A stretch of DNA of 64,000 nucleotides from Delphinus delphis (taxonomy: Eukaryota > Chordata > Mammalia > Artiodactyla > Delphinidae). The stretch is from contig NC_082685.1 of assembly GCF_949987515.2 (NCBI RefSeq), positions 27,482,168 through 27,546,167 on the forward strand. The letters run 5' to 3'. Both the position numbers and the translations under genes were made by a program. The notes beneath the pieces were generated by a model that worked only from the letters and a program-made list of their open reading frames with translations, searched no databases and had not been told where the DNA came from. Shown here in pieces: positions 13,180 to 26,079 of the stretch (its first letter is position 1; the number at the start of each line of letters is the position of its first letter).

Positions 13180-13315
13180 AACAGAGCAAGGTTCTGTGAC
13201 CTTGTACAAGTTTCCCAATGTTTCTGAACCTGTTTTCTCATCTATAAAATGGGGCTAACGCCTCAAGGTTGTTTTCAACATGAAATGCAATAATAGATGT
13301 CAAAATGTATTGAAA
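13180..13315 (+). repeat. MIR relic, partial
   Basis: CTGTGACCTTGTACAAGTT and TTTTCTCATCTATAAAATGG. Confidence 0.65.
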
Positions 13316-13383
13316 CTGGTAAAATGAGAGACAACTGCAAACAGTTCACCGTAGCCTTAGTTTCGTAACACTGGTCATGATTC

Positions 13384-16300
13384 AATCTCTTTTTTGCCAG
13401 CTTCTTTGAGGTATAACTGGCAAATAAAATTGTAACTTATGTAAAGTGTACAAGGTGATGATTTGGCATGTGGACACGTTATAAAAGGTCTCTCCCCATC
13501 AAGTTAATTAACACATCCATCACCTAATATATTTGCCGTTTTTTTCCTTCTTTCTCCCCACAACCCTTTTTTTTTTTTTTTTGGTGAGAACACTTTACTC
13601 TTTTAGCAAATTACAATTATAATATAGTTTTATCAACTATAGTCACTATGTTATAAATTAGATCCTCAGACCTTATTCATCATATAGTTGAAAGTTTGTA
13701 CCTTTTTTACCAACCTCTCCCTATTTCTCCCACCTTCTAGCTCCTAGCAATCACCTTTCTACTCTTTGTTTTTCTGGATTCAAATTTTTAGATTCCACAT
13801 ATAAGTAATAACATGCAGAATTTATCTTTCTCTGTGTCTTATTTCACTTAGTATAATGCCCTCCAGATTCATCCATACTGTTGCAAATGACAGTAGTTTC
13901 TTCTTTTCAAGGCTGAATAATATATTTCACGTAGAGATATACCACATATTCTTTATCCATTAATCTGTCAACAGACACAGGTTATTCCCATACCTTGGCT
14001 ATTGTGAATAATGCTGCTATGAACATGGAAGTATGGATGTCTCTTTGAGATAATGATTTTATTTAATTTGGATATGTACCCAGAAGTGGGATTGCTGGAT
14101 CATATGGTAGTTCTATTTTTAATTTCTTAAGGAAGTTCCATACTGTTTTCCATACTGATTGTACCAGTTTACATTCCCACCAACAGTGCACAAAGGTTCC
14201 CTTTTCTCCACATCCTCACCAGTACCTTTTAGTCCTTGTCCTTTTTGATGACAGCCTTTCTAAAAGGAGTGAGGTGAGATCTCATTTGGTTTTGATTTGC
14301 ATTTCCTTAATATTAGTGATGATGAGCACCTTTTCATGTACTTGTTGGCCATCTGTATGCCTTCTTTGGAAAAATGCCTATTCAGGTCCTCTGTCCATTT
14401 TTTAACTGGGTTAGTTATTGTTTTGCTTTCGAGCTGTATGAGTTCCATATGTATTTTGGATATTAATCCCTTATCACATATGTGGTTTGCAAATATTCTC
14501 TCCTATTCCATAGGTTTCCTTTTCATTTTGTTAATGGTTTCCTTTGCTTTGCAGAAACGTTTAGTTTGATGTAGTCCCACTTGTTATTTTTACTTTTTGT
14601 TGTCTTTGCTTTTGGATTTTTTCAAATTCAAGAAAGCATTGCCAAGATCAATATCAAGGAGCTTATCCCTTATATTTTCTCCTAGGAGTTTCACGGTTTC
14701 AGGTCTTACGTTTAAGTCTTTAATCCGTTTTGAATTGACTTTTGTGTTTGATGTAAGACAGGGGTCCAATCTCATTCTTTTGCTTGTGGCTATCAAGTTT
14801 CCCCCACACCGCTTACTGAAGAGACTATCCTTTCCCCATTGTATATTCTTAGCTCCTCTGTCATAAATTAATCGAATATATATGCATGGGTTTACTTTTG
14901 GTCTCTCTATTCTGTTCCATTGTCTATTATGCCGATACTGTTTTCCTTACTATAGCCTTATAGTATACTTTGAAATCAGGGATTGTGATGCCTCCTCAAG
15001 ATTGCTTTGGCTATTTGGGGCATTTTGTGGTTCCATACAAATTTAGAAATGCTTTTCCTATTTCTGCAAAAAAAAGCCGTTGGAATTTTGATAGGGATCG
15101 CATTGAGTCTACAGATTGCTTTGGGTAGTATATACATTTTAACAAAATTCTTTCAAACCATGACCACAAAATGTCTTTCCACTTATTTGTGTCCTGTCCA
15201 ATTTGTTTCATCAATGTCTTATAGTTTTCAGTGTACAGATCTTTCACCTCTTTGGTTAAAGCATTTTATTTTATTTTTGATGCTATTGTAAATAGGATTG
15301 TTTTCTTAATTTCTCTTTCTGATAGTTTGTTGGTATAGAGACAGGCAAGTGATTTTTGTATATCAATTTTATATACTGAAATGTTATGAAATTCTTTTAT
15401 TAGTTCTAAGAAATTTTTTGGTGGAGTCTTTAGGGTTTTCCATATATATCATGTCATCTGCAAATAGAGACAATGTTACTTCTTCCTTTCTGATTTGGAT
15501 GACTTTTAATTATTTTTCTTGCCTAAATGATCTGCCTAGGACTTCCAGTAATATGTTGAATAAAAGTAGCGAGTGGGTATCCTTGGCTTGTTCCTGATCT
15601 TAGAGGAAAAGCTTTCAGTATTGCACTGTTGAATATGATGGCAGCTGAGAGCTTGTCATAAAGAGTCTTTATTATGTTGAAGTATGTTCCTTCTATACTC
15701 ACTTTGTTGAGAGTTTTTCATCATGAAAGGATGTAGAATTCTGTAAAATGCTTCTTCTGCATCTATTGAGATGATCATATAATTTTTACCCTTGGTTTTG
15801 TTAATGTGGTTTTGTCACATCAATTTGTGGATGTTGAACCAATTTTGCCTCCCCGGAATAAATCCCATTTGATCACGGTGTATGATTTTTCTAATGTATT
15901 GTTGAATTCGGTTTGCTAACATTTTGTTAAGGATTTTTGCATTTGTGTTCATCATGGTCTATGGTTATTATTCTTTTTTTCTTGTAGTGTCCTTGCCAGG
16001 CTTTAGAATCAGGGCAATGCTGGCCTTGGAAAATGAGTTTGGAAGTGCTCCGTCCTCTTCTATTTTTTGGAAGACTTTAAGAAGGATCAGCATTAGTTTT
16101 CCTTTAAATGTTTTGTAGAATTCACCTGTGAAGCCATCTGGTCCTGGAATTTTCTTTGTTGAGAGGTTTTTGATTACTGAATTCAATCTCCTTATGGGTA
16201 CTTGGTCTGTTCAGATTTTTCATTTCTTCATGATTCAGTTTGGGTAGGTTGTATGTTTCTAGGAGTTTATGCATTTCCTTTAGGTTGTCCAATATTTTGG

Positions 16301-16668
16301 CATATAATTGCTTATAGTAGTCTTTTATAATCCATTGTATTTCTGTGGCTTCAGTTGTAACATCTCCTCTTTTCATTTATAATTTCATTTGTTTGTGTCC
16401 TCTTCCTCTGTTTTTCTTGGTAAGTTCATCTTTTCAAAATATCAGTTCTTAGTTTCACTGATCTTTTCTGTTGTCTTTTTAGTTTCTGCTTCATTTATTT
16501 CTGCTCTGATCTTTGTTATTTCTTTCCTTCTAACTTTGGGCTTAGTTTGTTCTTCTTCTAGTTCCTTGAGGTATAAAGTTAAGTTGTTTATTCAACACCT
16601 TTCTTTTTTCTTAATGTAGGCATTTATCACTATAAAATTCCCTTTTAGAACTGCTTTTGCTGCATTCC
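13384..16668 (-). mobile_element. Old LINE-1 (L1MA/L1MB-like), antisense, left part
   Basis: Minus-strand reading gives scattered ORF2 blocks in order: 3' UTR on the left, then [20 protein letters not shown] near 14380, DLNVRPETVKLL near 14710, KFQRLF near 15060 and [16 protein letters not shown] near 16130. Many stops and frameshifts mark it as inactive. A 302-bp foreign insert separates it from its continuation at 16971. Confidence 0.88.
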
Positions 16669-16970
16669 AGCAAGCACTGGCTGAGACACTGTGTTAGGTA
16701 CTTCCTACCCATCTCACTTATTGTTCCTTACAGCACTTTGAGGAAGTCTTTATTATTATTATTGTTGTTGTTATTATTGTTATTTTACAGATGAGAAGAC
16801 TAGGTTTCAGAGAGGTTTAGTAACTTGCCCATGGTCACACAGTTAATAATCAGTGGAGTCAGGATACCACCCCAGGGATGTCTTACTCCTAAATCTGTGC
16901 TCTTAACCAGTGTTCTACATTGACTCAGTAGAATGGATTGTAAGTAGAAAACAAAAACTGAAACAAAAAA
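16669..16970 (+). other. 302-bp insertion in the old LINE-1, carrying an antisense MIR and an A-rich end
   Basis: The L1 text runs GCTTTTGCTGCATTCC up to 16668 and resumes TCCCATAAGTTTTGG at 16971, as in uninterrupted L1s. The insert holds an antisense MIR (about 16675-16920) and ends ACAAAAACTGAAACAAAAAA. No clear target-site duplication beyond TCC is visible. Confidence 0.75.
16675..16920 (-). repeat. MIR relic inside the LINE-1 insertion
   Basis: Recognised from TTTTACAGATGAGAAGACTA and AACTTGCCCATGGTCACACA, antisense MIR landmarks. An internal TTA/TTG trinucleotide run lies at 16750-16785. Confidence 0.75.
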
Positions 16971-17335
16971 TCCCATAAGTTTTGGTATGTTGTGTTTCCA
17001 TTTTCATTTATCTCAAGATATCTTTTGATTTCTCTTTTGATTTCTTCTTTGACCCATCGGTTGTTCAGAAGCATACTGTTTAATCTCCACATATTTGCAA
17101 ATTTTCCAGTTTTCTTCTTGAGGTTTTTTTCCAGTTTCATACCACTGTGGCTGGAAAAGATGCTTGATATAATTTCAGTCTTCTTAAATTTATTAAGACT
17201 TGTTTTGTGGCCTAGCATATGATCTACCCTGGAGAATGTTCCATGTGTGCTTGAGAAGAATATGTATTCAGCTGCTACTGAGTGGAATGTTTCTCTATAT
17301 GTCTGTTAGGTCCAGCTGGTATGTATAGTTCAATT
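16971..17335 (-). mobile_element. Old LINE-1, right part
   Basis: Continues the ORF2 reading upstream of the insert ([18 protein letters not shown] and [18 protein letters not shown] on the minus strand, the endonuclease-to-RT linker). It fades after GTCCAGCTGGT near 17320. Confidence 0.85.
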
Positions 17336-18088
17336 CCAATCATAATTTCATCTTTCAATAAGTTACTCGTCTTTATGGGTAAGCAAAAGCACCATCCAGG
17401 ACCCATATACTTTGAGGATATTTTTTTCCCTTAGCAAGTAGGAATTTATTGGTGTTCCTTTCTCTATTCATTCCAACCTTGGCCCATCTCATAACTTGGG
17501 GAACACATTCAGAAGACCAAATGCTCTGATTTGTGAGTCAATTTTAAAACACAGAGCAGAAGGAAGCATATTCTTAAATATTATATGAATATGCATATAT
17601 GTACATGAGGAATCAGAATTATATTTGCAAACAGCACAAGAATCACATGTGCTTATATACTTTATTGATTTTCCTCAGCTCTTAAAAATGCCTTAATAAA
17701 TCTAGTTGCTACCAAAGGACCAGCTATAAAAAAAAAGTCCAGCTTAATTTAAAGTTGAAGATATTAACCTGCATTTGTCCTGCAGCCTATAAGACTCTGA
17801 TGAGTTCCTTTCTGGCATGAGTGAACTGGAACCTTAGCTGAAATGGGGCTGCAAACCCACTGGGGTTTCCCTTGTTCTGTAGTTCATTAAAAGTTTTTCT
17901 TGGGGATGGCTTGATCTAAATTGTTCCATCACAGGTTCTTAGATGAAGACAGAGCAAGCAAGGATATAAACATAACACCTCACCAAAGATTGGGAATATT
18001 TTATAAAAGCAAAATGCTTCAGCAAGAAGTTACACGAGAGATGTCTAGTGATGGGGACAGGGCAGTGACACGTACTGGGGCTCGACAA

Positions 18089-18304
18089 GAGGCTTTCTCA
18101 GCTGCAGCTCCATTGGCACTCGGTACCTGATCATTCTTCACTGTAGGAGGCTGTCCTGTATATCGTGGGATGTTTAGAATATTCCTGGCCTCTACCCGCC
18201 AGATGCCAGTAGCAATCTCCTCCCAGTCCTGACAAGCAAAGATGTCTCCAGACTTCCCAAAATGTCCCCTGGGGGTCAAAATTGCCCCTGGATGAGAACC
18301 ACTG
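18089..18304 (-). mobile_element. MER5/MER58-like non-autonomous hAT element
   Basis: TGGCCTCTACCCGCCAGATG, ATGTCTCCAGACTTCCC and the end GATGAGAACCACTG are characteristic. The exact subfamily is not certain. Confidence 0.6.
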
Positions 18305-18540
18305 GTCTAGAGACAGTCAAACCTGGTTCAGTCTCCCCTCTGCCATTTTCCACCTGTGAGACCTTCAGCAAGGATTTGACCTCTCTGTGCCTTAACTTCC
18401 TCGTGTGTAAAATAGAGATAACTGCACTTTCAATTGTATTGGGTTGTTTGTGAGGAAGGAATTAAGATAATGCATGCACAGCATTTACCATAACGTCTGG
18501 CGAACAGTCTACACAAAGTGGTAGTTATGATTATCATTAA
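18305..18540 (+). repeat. MIR relic
   Basis: CACCTGTGAGACCTTCAGCA and CCTTAACTTCCTCGTGTGTA. It abuts the MER5-like element. Confidence 0.65.
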
Positions 18541-18977
18541 CTACTTTGACTTTCTAAAGTGTTCCAGCAAACAAGCCACAGACTCTAGCTCCTTCTCTGC
18601 ACGAGCCCAATTATCAGGCACTTGGTCTAAGCAGAGAGTAAACAGAGAAGCAGAATAGCCAAAAGAATCTCCCTGCAGGAAATGCATTGTTACTGCCTCC
18701 AGATGAAAGCAGGCTCTTCTCCTATGATCGGGCTTGTTGATAGGACCTGGACACCTTGATTTATCGTCCGTATCCCTAAGAATGGATACAAACCAAATGC
18801 AAAATCAAGTTGCCTGTCAATAAGCAAAATATGATTTCATTAGTGACCAAAATGCCTCAGTGGCCATCAGAAGTGGGTCCCAATAGCATTTCCAGCCACA
18901 TCTTTTTCCTCATTTTGATTGGGGTTTCTAAAACCTCACATTTACATTTGCACATCTTCACATCTGCAGGAATGTGA

Positions 18978-19083
18978 CAGACTGTAAACTCTGTGAGGAA
19001 AGTGACTCTGTTCACTGCTGTGTTCCCAGTGACGAGGACAGTGCCCAGCTTAGAGAAGGATCCAATAAATATCTATTGAATGA
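18978..19083 (+). repeat. L2 3' end
   Basis: GACTGTAAACTCTGTGAGGA and CCAATAAATATCTATTGAAT, the typical L2 terminus. Confidence 0.7.
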
Positions 19084-19209
19084 CCGTACTTCCCTCCAAC
19101 CAGCATTTGTGTTCTCAGCACCCTGAGCGTTGCCCTTTCACACACTTCCAGCAGGAGAGAGCTGGCTGGAAGTATTTTATCCTCAGCCTCTAAATCCCCT
19201 GTTGTCTTT

Positions 19210-19480
19210 TTTTTTTTTATATTTAATTTTTTAATAACTTTATATATTTATTTTAATTAATTTATTTATGTACTAATTTATTTTTGGCTGCATTGGGTCT
19301 TTGTTGCTGCGCACAGGCTTCAGTAGTTCTGGCTCACAGGCTCTAGAGAGCAGGCTCGGTAGTTGTGGCTCACGGGCTTAGTTGCTCCGCAGCATGTGGG
19401 ATCTTCCCGGACCAGGGCTTGAACCCGCGTCCCCTGCACTGGCAGGCGGATTCTTAACCACTGCGTCACCAGAGAAGTCC
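19210..19480 (-). mobile_element. CHR-1-type SINE, antisense
   Basis: The tail is at the left (A/T-rich, TTTTTTTT) and the tRNA-like head at the right (GCGGATTCTTAACCACTGCG). Direct repeats TCCCCTGTTGTCTTT (19195-19209) and TCCTCTGTAGTCTTT (19481-19495) agree at 13 of 15 positions. Confidence 0.9.
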
Positions 19481-19584
19481 TCCTCTGTAGTCTTTACAGA
19501 GCTTAAATTTAGAACTGCTCCTAATTCTTTCAGACAGTAAAGCAAGGAGGTCAGGAATGGTTTGCCCCTGGAAGGCTGGTTTGG

Positions 19585-19760
19585 TAGAAAGACAATGGGT
19601 TTTGGTGACTGACGGATCCCAGCTCCAACATCTGCTGGCTGTGTGACCTTGGACAAGTTAATTCATCACATTAAAACGCGGCTTCCTCCTCTTGTTAGAA
19701 AGCTGAGGGTAACAGCAGCAGCCCCGAAGGCTGTGGCGATAATTGAGATGAATGATCACT
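19585..19760 (+). repeat. MIR relic
   Basis: GTGTGACCTTGGACAAGTTA with a degenerate 3' half. Confidence 0.6.
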
Positions 19761-19769
19761 TGGTGGCTA

Positions 19770-19910
19770 ATATTTATTGAATGCTGGCCATAAGTATACA
19801 CTGCCTGGTGTAACCCTTCGACTCTCATATGAGTTAGCACTATTACCATCCCCATTTTACATACGACGAAACTGAGGCTCTCTTAGCAAGCAGCAAAGCC
19901 TGTATTTTAC
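19770..19910 (-). repeat. MIR relic, antisense
   Basis: CTAATATTTATTGAATGCTG and CCCCATTTTACATACGACGA. Together with the preceding + MIR it forms an inverted pair. Confidence 0.65.
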
Positions 19911-19934
19911 CTCAGAACTTTCTGACTATCCAAG

Positions 19935-20000
19935 GCCCCTTCCACAATGCCTGGTGTGTGGTAGACACTCACTATGTATTGAGCAAATGAAGGAAGTAAT
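19935..20000 (+). repeat. L2 terminal fragment
   Basis: CAATGCCTGGTGTGTGGTAG and ATTGAGCAAATGAAGG resemble the last 60 bp of L2. Confidence 0.45.
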
Positions 20001-21004
20001 TAAGGAAAAGAAGGTCAACCTCGAGACTGCTTAATAACTCTTAGCGTGAGAAAAATGTCTTCGTATTCATTAGCAATTAGTACCCCACATGCTGAGATGT
20101 TAAACCTAGCAGAAGAGAAAATGTTTATGGGTAAAATGGAATAGAGGCTTTCTGAAGGCAACAGACATTTTAGATATAGATATAGTCAGGTTCACGGGAA
20201 CTGATGTTAGGAAAACAACTCGACTCTGAAAATGAATGTTTAGCTATCCTCTTTTCAGAAAGCAAACATTCCCTGACTGCTGTAATTTCCCCTAAGTGTT
20301 CTCACTCTGTTCAAGTCTGAAAAGGACAGAAGAGCCAAGTCACAGCAGAGGTAGGCACAGCACATGTGAGTGATTTGGAACCCCTAGATGTAGATGCCAC
20401 CATTTTGCTGGTCACCTCCTGGGGACCCTCTGCCACAGCATATGACACAGTGCATTTGTCCAGTCCCTGCCCATACCTCACTACTTCAGTTTGATTCTGG
20501 ACATCACACAAGCCCAGACACAGGACCTGAGGAATGAGCTATATTACCCTGGAAGGAGTGGGGCATTTCACTACTTCCAACCTGCCACAGACAGAGTCAG
20601 CTCCCAACACAGTTTGTGCTTGGCAGCCTGGAACTACTTACATTTAGGACTTAGTCTCAAATCAGTACTTGCAGAAAGGAGAACCCAGAGATTGCAAAGG
20701 GGCAGCTTTCAGATGTGTTTGGTTTGCCCCCCAAATTATTTAAAAATTTAAAATCTGTTACCAACAATTAAAAATTGGAACATTTTAACACTAAACTCTG
20801 GCTTCTTCTGAAAACTCCTTGGCTCTAATGATGCAGGACCTGGGTATCACCTGACAATGAAGGCTGACGCTGAGCAGCGGCTGTGCCCTGGGAGTCATTG
20901 TTCTCTCTTCGGATCTTTCCCTCAGCCTGCTTCACTCATTTACGTTACCCTGAAGGCACTTGAATTTGTAGCCCTTCCTAAAACCACTATAGAAAGTAAT
21001 AATA
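20001..21004. other. Non-coding, nothing recognised
   Basis: Single-copy-looking DNA without recognisable coding or repeat content. Confidence 0.5.
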
Positions 21005-21220
21005 ATAACGGTTCCTCAGATCTACTGAACACTCTGCAGGGCCTCACTTAATTCTGACCACAGCCCAGCAAGAGGGTTATGACTAGTATCTTGTTTTGTA
21101 AATGAGTAACTGAGGCTCAGAGAGCTTCAACCACTTGCTCAGGGTCACACAGCTGCAAAATGGAAGAGCAGGGATTCAAACCTGTGTCTCTCTGGTTCCA
21201 GAGGCCGGTTCCTTCCCTAA
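21005..21220 (-). repeat. MIR relic, antisense
   Basis: AACTGAGGCTCAGAGAGCTT and GCAGGGATTCAAACCTGTGT. Confidence 0.75.
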
Positions 21221-21467
21221 TACTGAACTGCTTTGGCTGGGGAGCAATCACAAAGGTGCCCCTAGTCCTCTGTGCAGGCATTCCCACAGGAACATGGATC
21301 CTCATTAGGAGTGATCTGGGGGTTAATAAACCCACAAATTAGCTCCATAAAGTGTTACTGATGGAAATTCTGATGTGGCTAATACAGTTAACGCTCGGTG
21401 AGCTGCAGCCACCCACAGCATCTGAATCAGACTGTCACTTTCCATTTAAATGATGGGGAACCTTCTT

Positions 21468-21767
21468 TTTTTCTTTTCCTTTTCTGGCCACGCTGGGTCT
21501 TCGTTGCTGTGTGCGGGCTTTCTCTAGTTGTGGAGAGCGGGGTCTACTCTTGGTTGCAGAAGAGGCTTCTCATTGTGGTGGCTTCTCTTGTTGCGGAGCA
21601 CGGGCTCTAGGCACACGGGCTTCAGTAGTTGTGGCACGTGACTCAGTAGTTGTGGTGCACGGGCTTAGTTACTCCACAGAATGTGGGATCTTCCCAGAAC
21701 AGGGCTCGAACCTGTGTCCCCTGCATTGGCAGGCGGATTCTTAACCACTGCGCCACCAGGGAGTTCC
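21468..21767 (-). mobile_element. CHR-1-type SINE, antisense, full body
   Basis: The body runs from GGCCACGCTGGGTCTTCGTT to GCGCCACCAGGGAGTTCC. Target-site duplications TGGGGAACCTTCTT (21454-21467) and TGGGGAGCCTTCTT (21768-21781) differ at one base. Confidence 0.92.
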
Positions 21768-22299
21768 TGGGGAGCCTTCTTAATTGACTGGGGAGCCCTC
21801 ACGAGGGGGAAGAATAAGTTGGGAGGCCCCCATGTGACTGAGACAAGATGAGCCAAGGGGGCTCCTGAGGTCGCCATCATGATCCCTCCTGGCCCCTCCC
21901 CCTCCCCCTCCTACAGGCTCTCCCCCTGCTGCTCACCTACATCCTCCCCCCATGACTCCCACTGAGGAGAAGTTGCCCAGAAATGAGACCTTGGAGGTAT
22001 GTTTGAACACCCTGGGAGAAATCCCATAGACAGGCAGACCGTACAGAGGAGCAAGTCGTTCTTTAAAAAATAAAACACACCTCAGCTACTTGGTAAGCCC
22101 AATGCAGAAAGGAGAGACAACTTCCATTAAGATGCAGGGGGAAAACCACCCTCAGAGCCAAACCACTCTCTGGGGGCCAGATCATCAGGCCTCTTGCTAA
22201 AGATGCCGTCAGCACATCACCATAACCCAAGACGCGTACAAAGGATTAGACTACCCCCAAGAACCTGTTACCTTCTACTCCTCTCAAAGCCAGGGAGGC

Positions 22300-22830
22300 T
22301 TTCGTTGCCCTCAGGGTGAGGTCCAAGCTCCCTGAAAGATGACCCAGCCCCCACCAACCTTTCTCCAGACTTAACTCTGTTCTCACGTCTTCCCCGAATG
22401 CGTTCTACCCTCCTGTTCCTCCAGAGAACCTGCTCTCTCTTATATCCATGCTTGGAGGGCTTCCCGCATAGTGTTTCCTGAAGTGATTTACTTCCTCCGT
22501 TGCCCCATTTGCTGCCACCCCCAAACCCTTCACCTGGCTAAGTCCTGCTCATCTTCCATGCTCACACCCGATGTCCCTTTCTTTGAAGAGACTCCCCTAC
22601 CCATGGCGCCTCACGCTCAAGCCACCACAAAAACGTATCATCGATGCCTGCCTCTCCTATGGACTCCTACAGCATGTGGCTTCCTCATGGTGGGTGCTCA
22701 TCACACTGCATTGAAATGAACGCTTTTCCTTTATGACTCTTTCACTACCCAGTGAGCTCTGGGGGAACATCTCAACTCACTGCTGTAGCCCAGTACCCAT
22801 CCCAGTTCCTGCAGATCAAGGGTGCTTGGG
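22300..22830 (+). repeat. L2 fragment
   Basis: A run of weak L2 landmarks: GGTGAGGTCCAAGCTCC, CTCATCTTCCATGCTCACAC, and a degenerate terminus. Confidence 0.55.
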
Positions 22831-23049
22831 AAGGTTTTGAGGAAGGAATACATGAACAGGAGTAGGGTTCTCCACTCTATAAAACACTCAGCACCACATG
22901 GGGAACCTTAGTTCTCAGATGGCCCCACAGAACCTCAGCAGCATGAAACCTATAAAACAGCTGAGACTCACTGTTTCCTACTTTCCTCTACCCCGGCCAT
23001 GGCCTTTCCCTCTAGGGAGCCACTCCACCTGACTCAATCACATCAAAGC

Positions 23050-23270
23050 CAAGAGCATGAGCTCTCGAGTATGTAAGTCCCTGGGTTCCAAACCCTTTGT
23101 GCTACTTACTGCTGTGGGAGCTTAGCAAAGTTACTCAACTTCTCTGTGTTTCAGCTTCCTAAACCAGAGCTCACTGTGTAGCTGTGAGGATTAAATGAAA
23201 TAGAATTCACAGCCTTTAAAAGAGCACCTGGTCCATAGTAACTGCACAGTGATGTTACTTATTATCACAC
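23050..23270 (+). repeat. MIR relic
   Basis: AAAGTTACTCAACTTCTCTG and AGCTGTGAGGATTAAATGAA. Confidence 0.7.
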
Positions 23271-23856
23271 CTCTTCACTCCCGGGAGAGGTTGCCTTGGC
23301 AGTTCATCACCTCCTTACTGGGGGAGCTAACACATGCTTGGACTAACCTGTCATTACTCTCCTGCACTTCCCTTGGTCTTGTTAATGTTTTTGTGCTGTC
23401 TGCCCTGATGGATGGAGTAATCCCTGAAGGTCAAGATGCCCTCTCACTTGTACTGTGGGGCCTGTAGTGACCCTGCATAGAGAGCTGGAGAACCAAACAG
23501 TTTGACTGACTGCACATCCGGGTGATCTTTCTCTTCTGCAGGGTGACGCCTTAGATGGATGGTACGGTGCACAGCACCCGAGTTCTGAACGCGAGGTAGG
23601 AGAGGGCGTCACTGACCCCAGGACCAGGCACTCTTACAAACTGGCCACCACCGAAGAAGGGGGTGCCTTCCTTACCAAAAGACGTAAGCAAACATGGTGG
23701 TCACATCATAGCCCATGGCTGAGAGGATCCAGAAAATCCTACAAGTGCCCCTGGAAAATCCTGGTTTGAACCCATTATTTTGTCCCTGTATAACTATTTT
23801 TCTCAGGACAACAAGAAGATTCATTTTAAAACACAAACGTGCTCATGTCTCTCTCT

Positions 23857-23900
23857 CTCTCATACATACACACACCTACACACACACCCACACACCCTGC
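23857..23900 (+). repeat. CT/CA-rich simple repeat
   Basis: TCTCTCTCTCTC followed by CATACATACACACACC-type units. Confidence 0.85.
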
Positions 23901-23964
23901 TTGGAACTCTTAAAGTCATCCCGCTGTTTTCAGAATCACCTGAAAGACTTAACATGACCTTTAG

Positions 23965-24440
23965 GACCAGCATTACCGCCCCTGCCCATCCTCTCAGGGC
24001 CCACCCTGGCCTGCTCCCTGGGCTCCAGCCACAGCGGCCTTTCTTTAGCTATTACACAGGCCAAGCACCTCCTTGCCGCAGGACCAAGATGCACAGCGTT
24101 CTTCTGCCTGAAACACCCTCCTTCCATGCCCAGCCGCTCACCTAGATCACTCGCCCCATCTCTCCTGAGCTCAAATGTCACTTTCTCAGAAAGTACTTCC
24201 CTTATCCTCGATGTGAATTTGGTCTCCCTATTACTCCCTCAGAGGACCCCATCTTTTCTCACAACACTTAGCACATCTTATAATTGCATAGTTATTTGTG
24301 TGTTTATTTGCTTACCATTGACGTTTCCTACCCACGGCTAAGTTCCAAAATGGGCAGGACCATGACTGTTTGCTATTCCAGTTTTATCCCGGGTGACCCA
24401 CAGTGCTAGGCACATGGTGAACTGCTAATCAACTCTTTGC
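23965..24440 (+). repeat. L2 fragment
   Basis: GCTCAAATGTCACTTTCTCA, GTTTATTTGCTTACC and CAGTGCTAGGCACATGGTGA in L2 order. Confidence 0.65.
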
Positions 24441-24894
24441 TTGTCGTTATCAATTTACTTATATTAAATTCCACAACAGGTTTTACATGCGTCTTGGTAA
24501 TAGGAGGAAATATTTTTCAGTTTTTTTCACCATCAAGAGCTCTTTTCTTGCTCCCCCTCTCCCAACAGACTTCATGTATTGAAAGACAGCAGGTAGCAAA
24601 CTCTACATATTAAGTCATAATTAACTTACTTTATCACCTTATTCATCAAAGGCATATATAACGAATTAGTAGCAGTGGACAAAGGAGATGACATTCTTGA
24701 CATAATTACAGCCAAATCAGAGAAACAGTGGCTCCAGAAGATCTCTTTGGCCTAAAAGTCCTGATATGCCCTGCCTCCTGCCAGCCAGTCTTCTCCTGAC
24801 ATTTCCCACATGCCCTTGCCCCACCAAATAACCAAGTTCAGGTAGAGGGAGCAACATTCATTTCCCTGCCTAGACTAGGCACACCTTTGACTTT

Positions 24895-25170
24895 GCCTCT
24901 CCCTTCATCTTCACGTACTTGAACTCCTACTCATCCTAAAAAGTGTAGCTCAAGGGTCACCTCCACCAGGAAGCATTTCCCCACTACAGTAATGGGTCAG
25001 GGTCCTGGTAGGTAGATTTCCACAGTACCCCAAAGTTGCTTAGAGCTTGCCTCTTACCACACTGTCTGTAGCTTGCCCATCTCATCCTTTAGACTCGAGA
25101 ACGTCAAGGTATTCCTGATGCCCAACACAATCTTTGGCACATATCAGGTGTTTGATAAAAATATATTGGG
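24895..25170 (+). repeat. L2 fragment
   Basis: TAGCTCAAGGGTCACCTCCA and CTTTGGCACATATCAGGTGT. Confidence 0.55.
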
Positions 25171-25235
25171 AGGGAGAAAGGAGAGAAGGGAGGAAGGAAG
25201 GAAGGGAGGAAGGGAGGAAAGGAAAAGAGAGTTTG
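25170..25235 (+). repeat. Purine tetranucleotide run (GGAA-like)
   Basis: GGAAGGAAGGAAGGGAGG-type repeats immediately after an L2 terminus, at the usual place for an A-rich tail expansion. Confidence 0.85.
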
Positions 25236-26079
25236 TGGTTTCTAGTCATGGGGAAAAAAGATAGGACATTTTGGGAAAATCCCATCATCTTAGTAGAGAG
25301 AAATGACATAATTGAAAATCAATACCAATTAGTATATTGTTAGGGTATAGAGACCTGATAGCATTAATTAGGGCTATAGGACTCCAGAATATTTTTTTTT
25401 CTGTGAAACCTGAGGCAAAGAAAATAAGACATAAAAACTTCTGGAGTTAAAAAAAGCACAGTATGAACATAGCGGAGACCCACTGGTTAGGCAGTCTTCA
25501 TGCATCAACAAGGAGTGGAGAGGAACACCGTGAGCCTCACCTTTGACAGCAATATCTTCCCTGAACAAAATGTGATATGCAGAGATCCTTTCCCAGGACA
25601 CTAATCTCCAAAAAAAGCAACTCAAAGTCAAAGGCCTTCCCAGACCTGCTCCAAACTCAAGTCTCCAAGTGGCTCTGCACAGCCCAGGACAAAAATTCAT
25701 ATTCTCCATTACTGATCTTTTTGGCCCCTCTAGCTATCTGCAGACCCACTTAAGGAGGGCAAGACTGGCTCGTTTCTGACACACACGATCGTAGCCATTG
25801 ATTCTGGTGCTGACTTAGCATCATGTTTCTAGGTGGTAGGCAGGCTCTCCCACCAAGGTCTTATTACATCTGCCTCTGCAGGGAGAAAGCCAGGAATACT
25901 GGCCCCATTCATGGACAGTGGAATAGAAGGCTCATTGCAGGGTGCCAGCCACTCTCAGGATCGGAAGCCCTTTTTCTACCCAATGAGCCATTCTGTGTGG
26001 GCATCCTCGATGCAAGAGTAGGTGTGGTTCAATTTCCCTTAGTTCAGTTCAACAGTCACTTTGTCATCACAATCCTTGT

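Noticed and set aside
14260..17222. Functional LINE-1 ORF2 on the minus strand
   Set aside because: The readable frames are short blocks separated by stops and frameshifts and a 302-bp insert.
25374..25709. 111-residue minus-strand frame
   Set aside because: No family resemblance and no splice or promoter context; probably chance.
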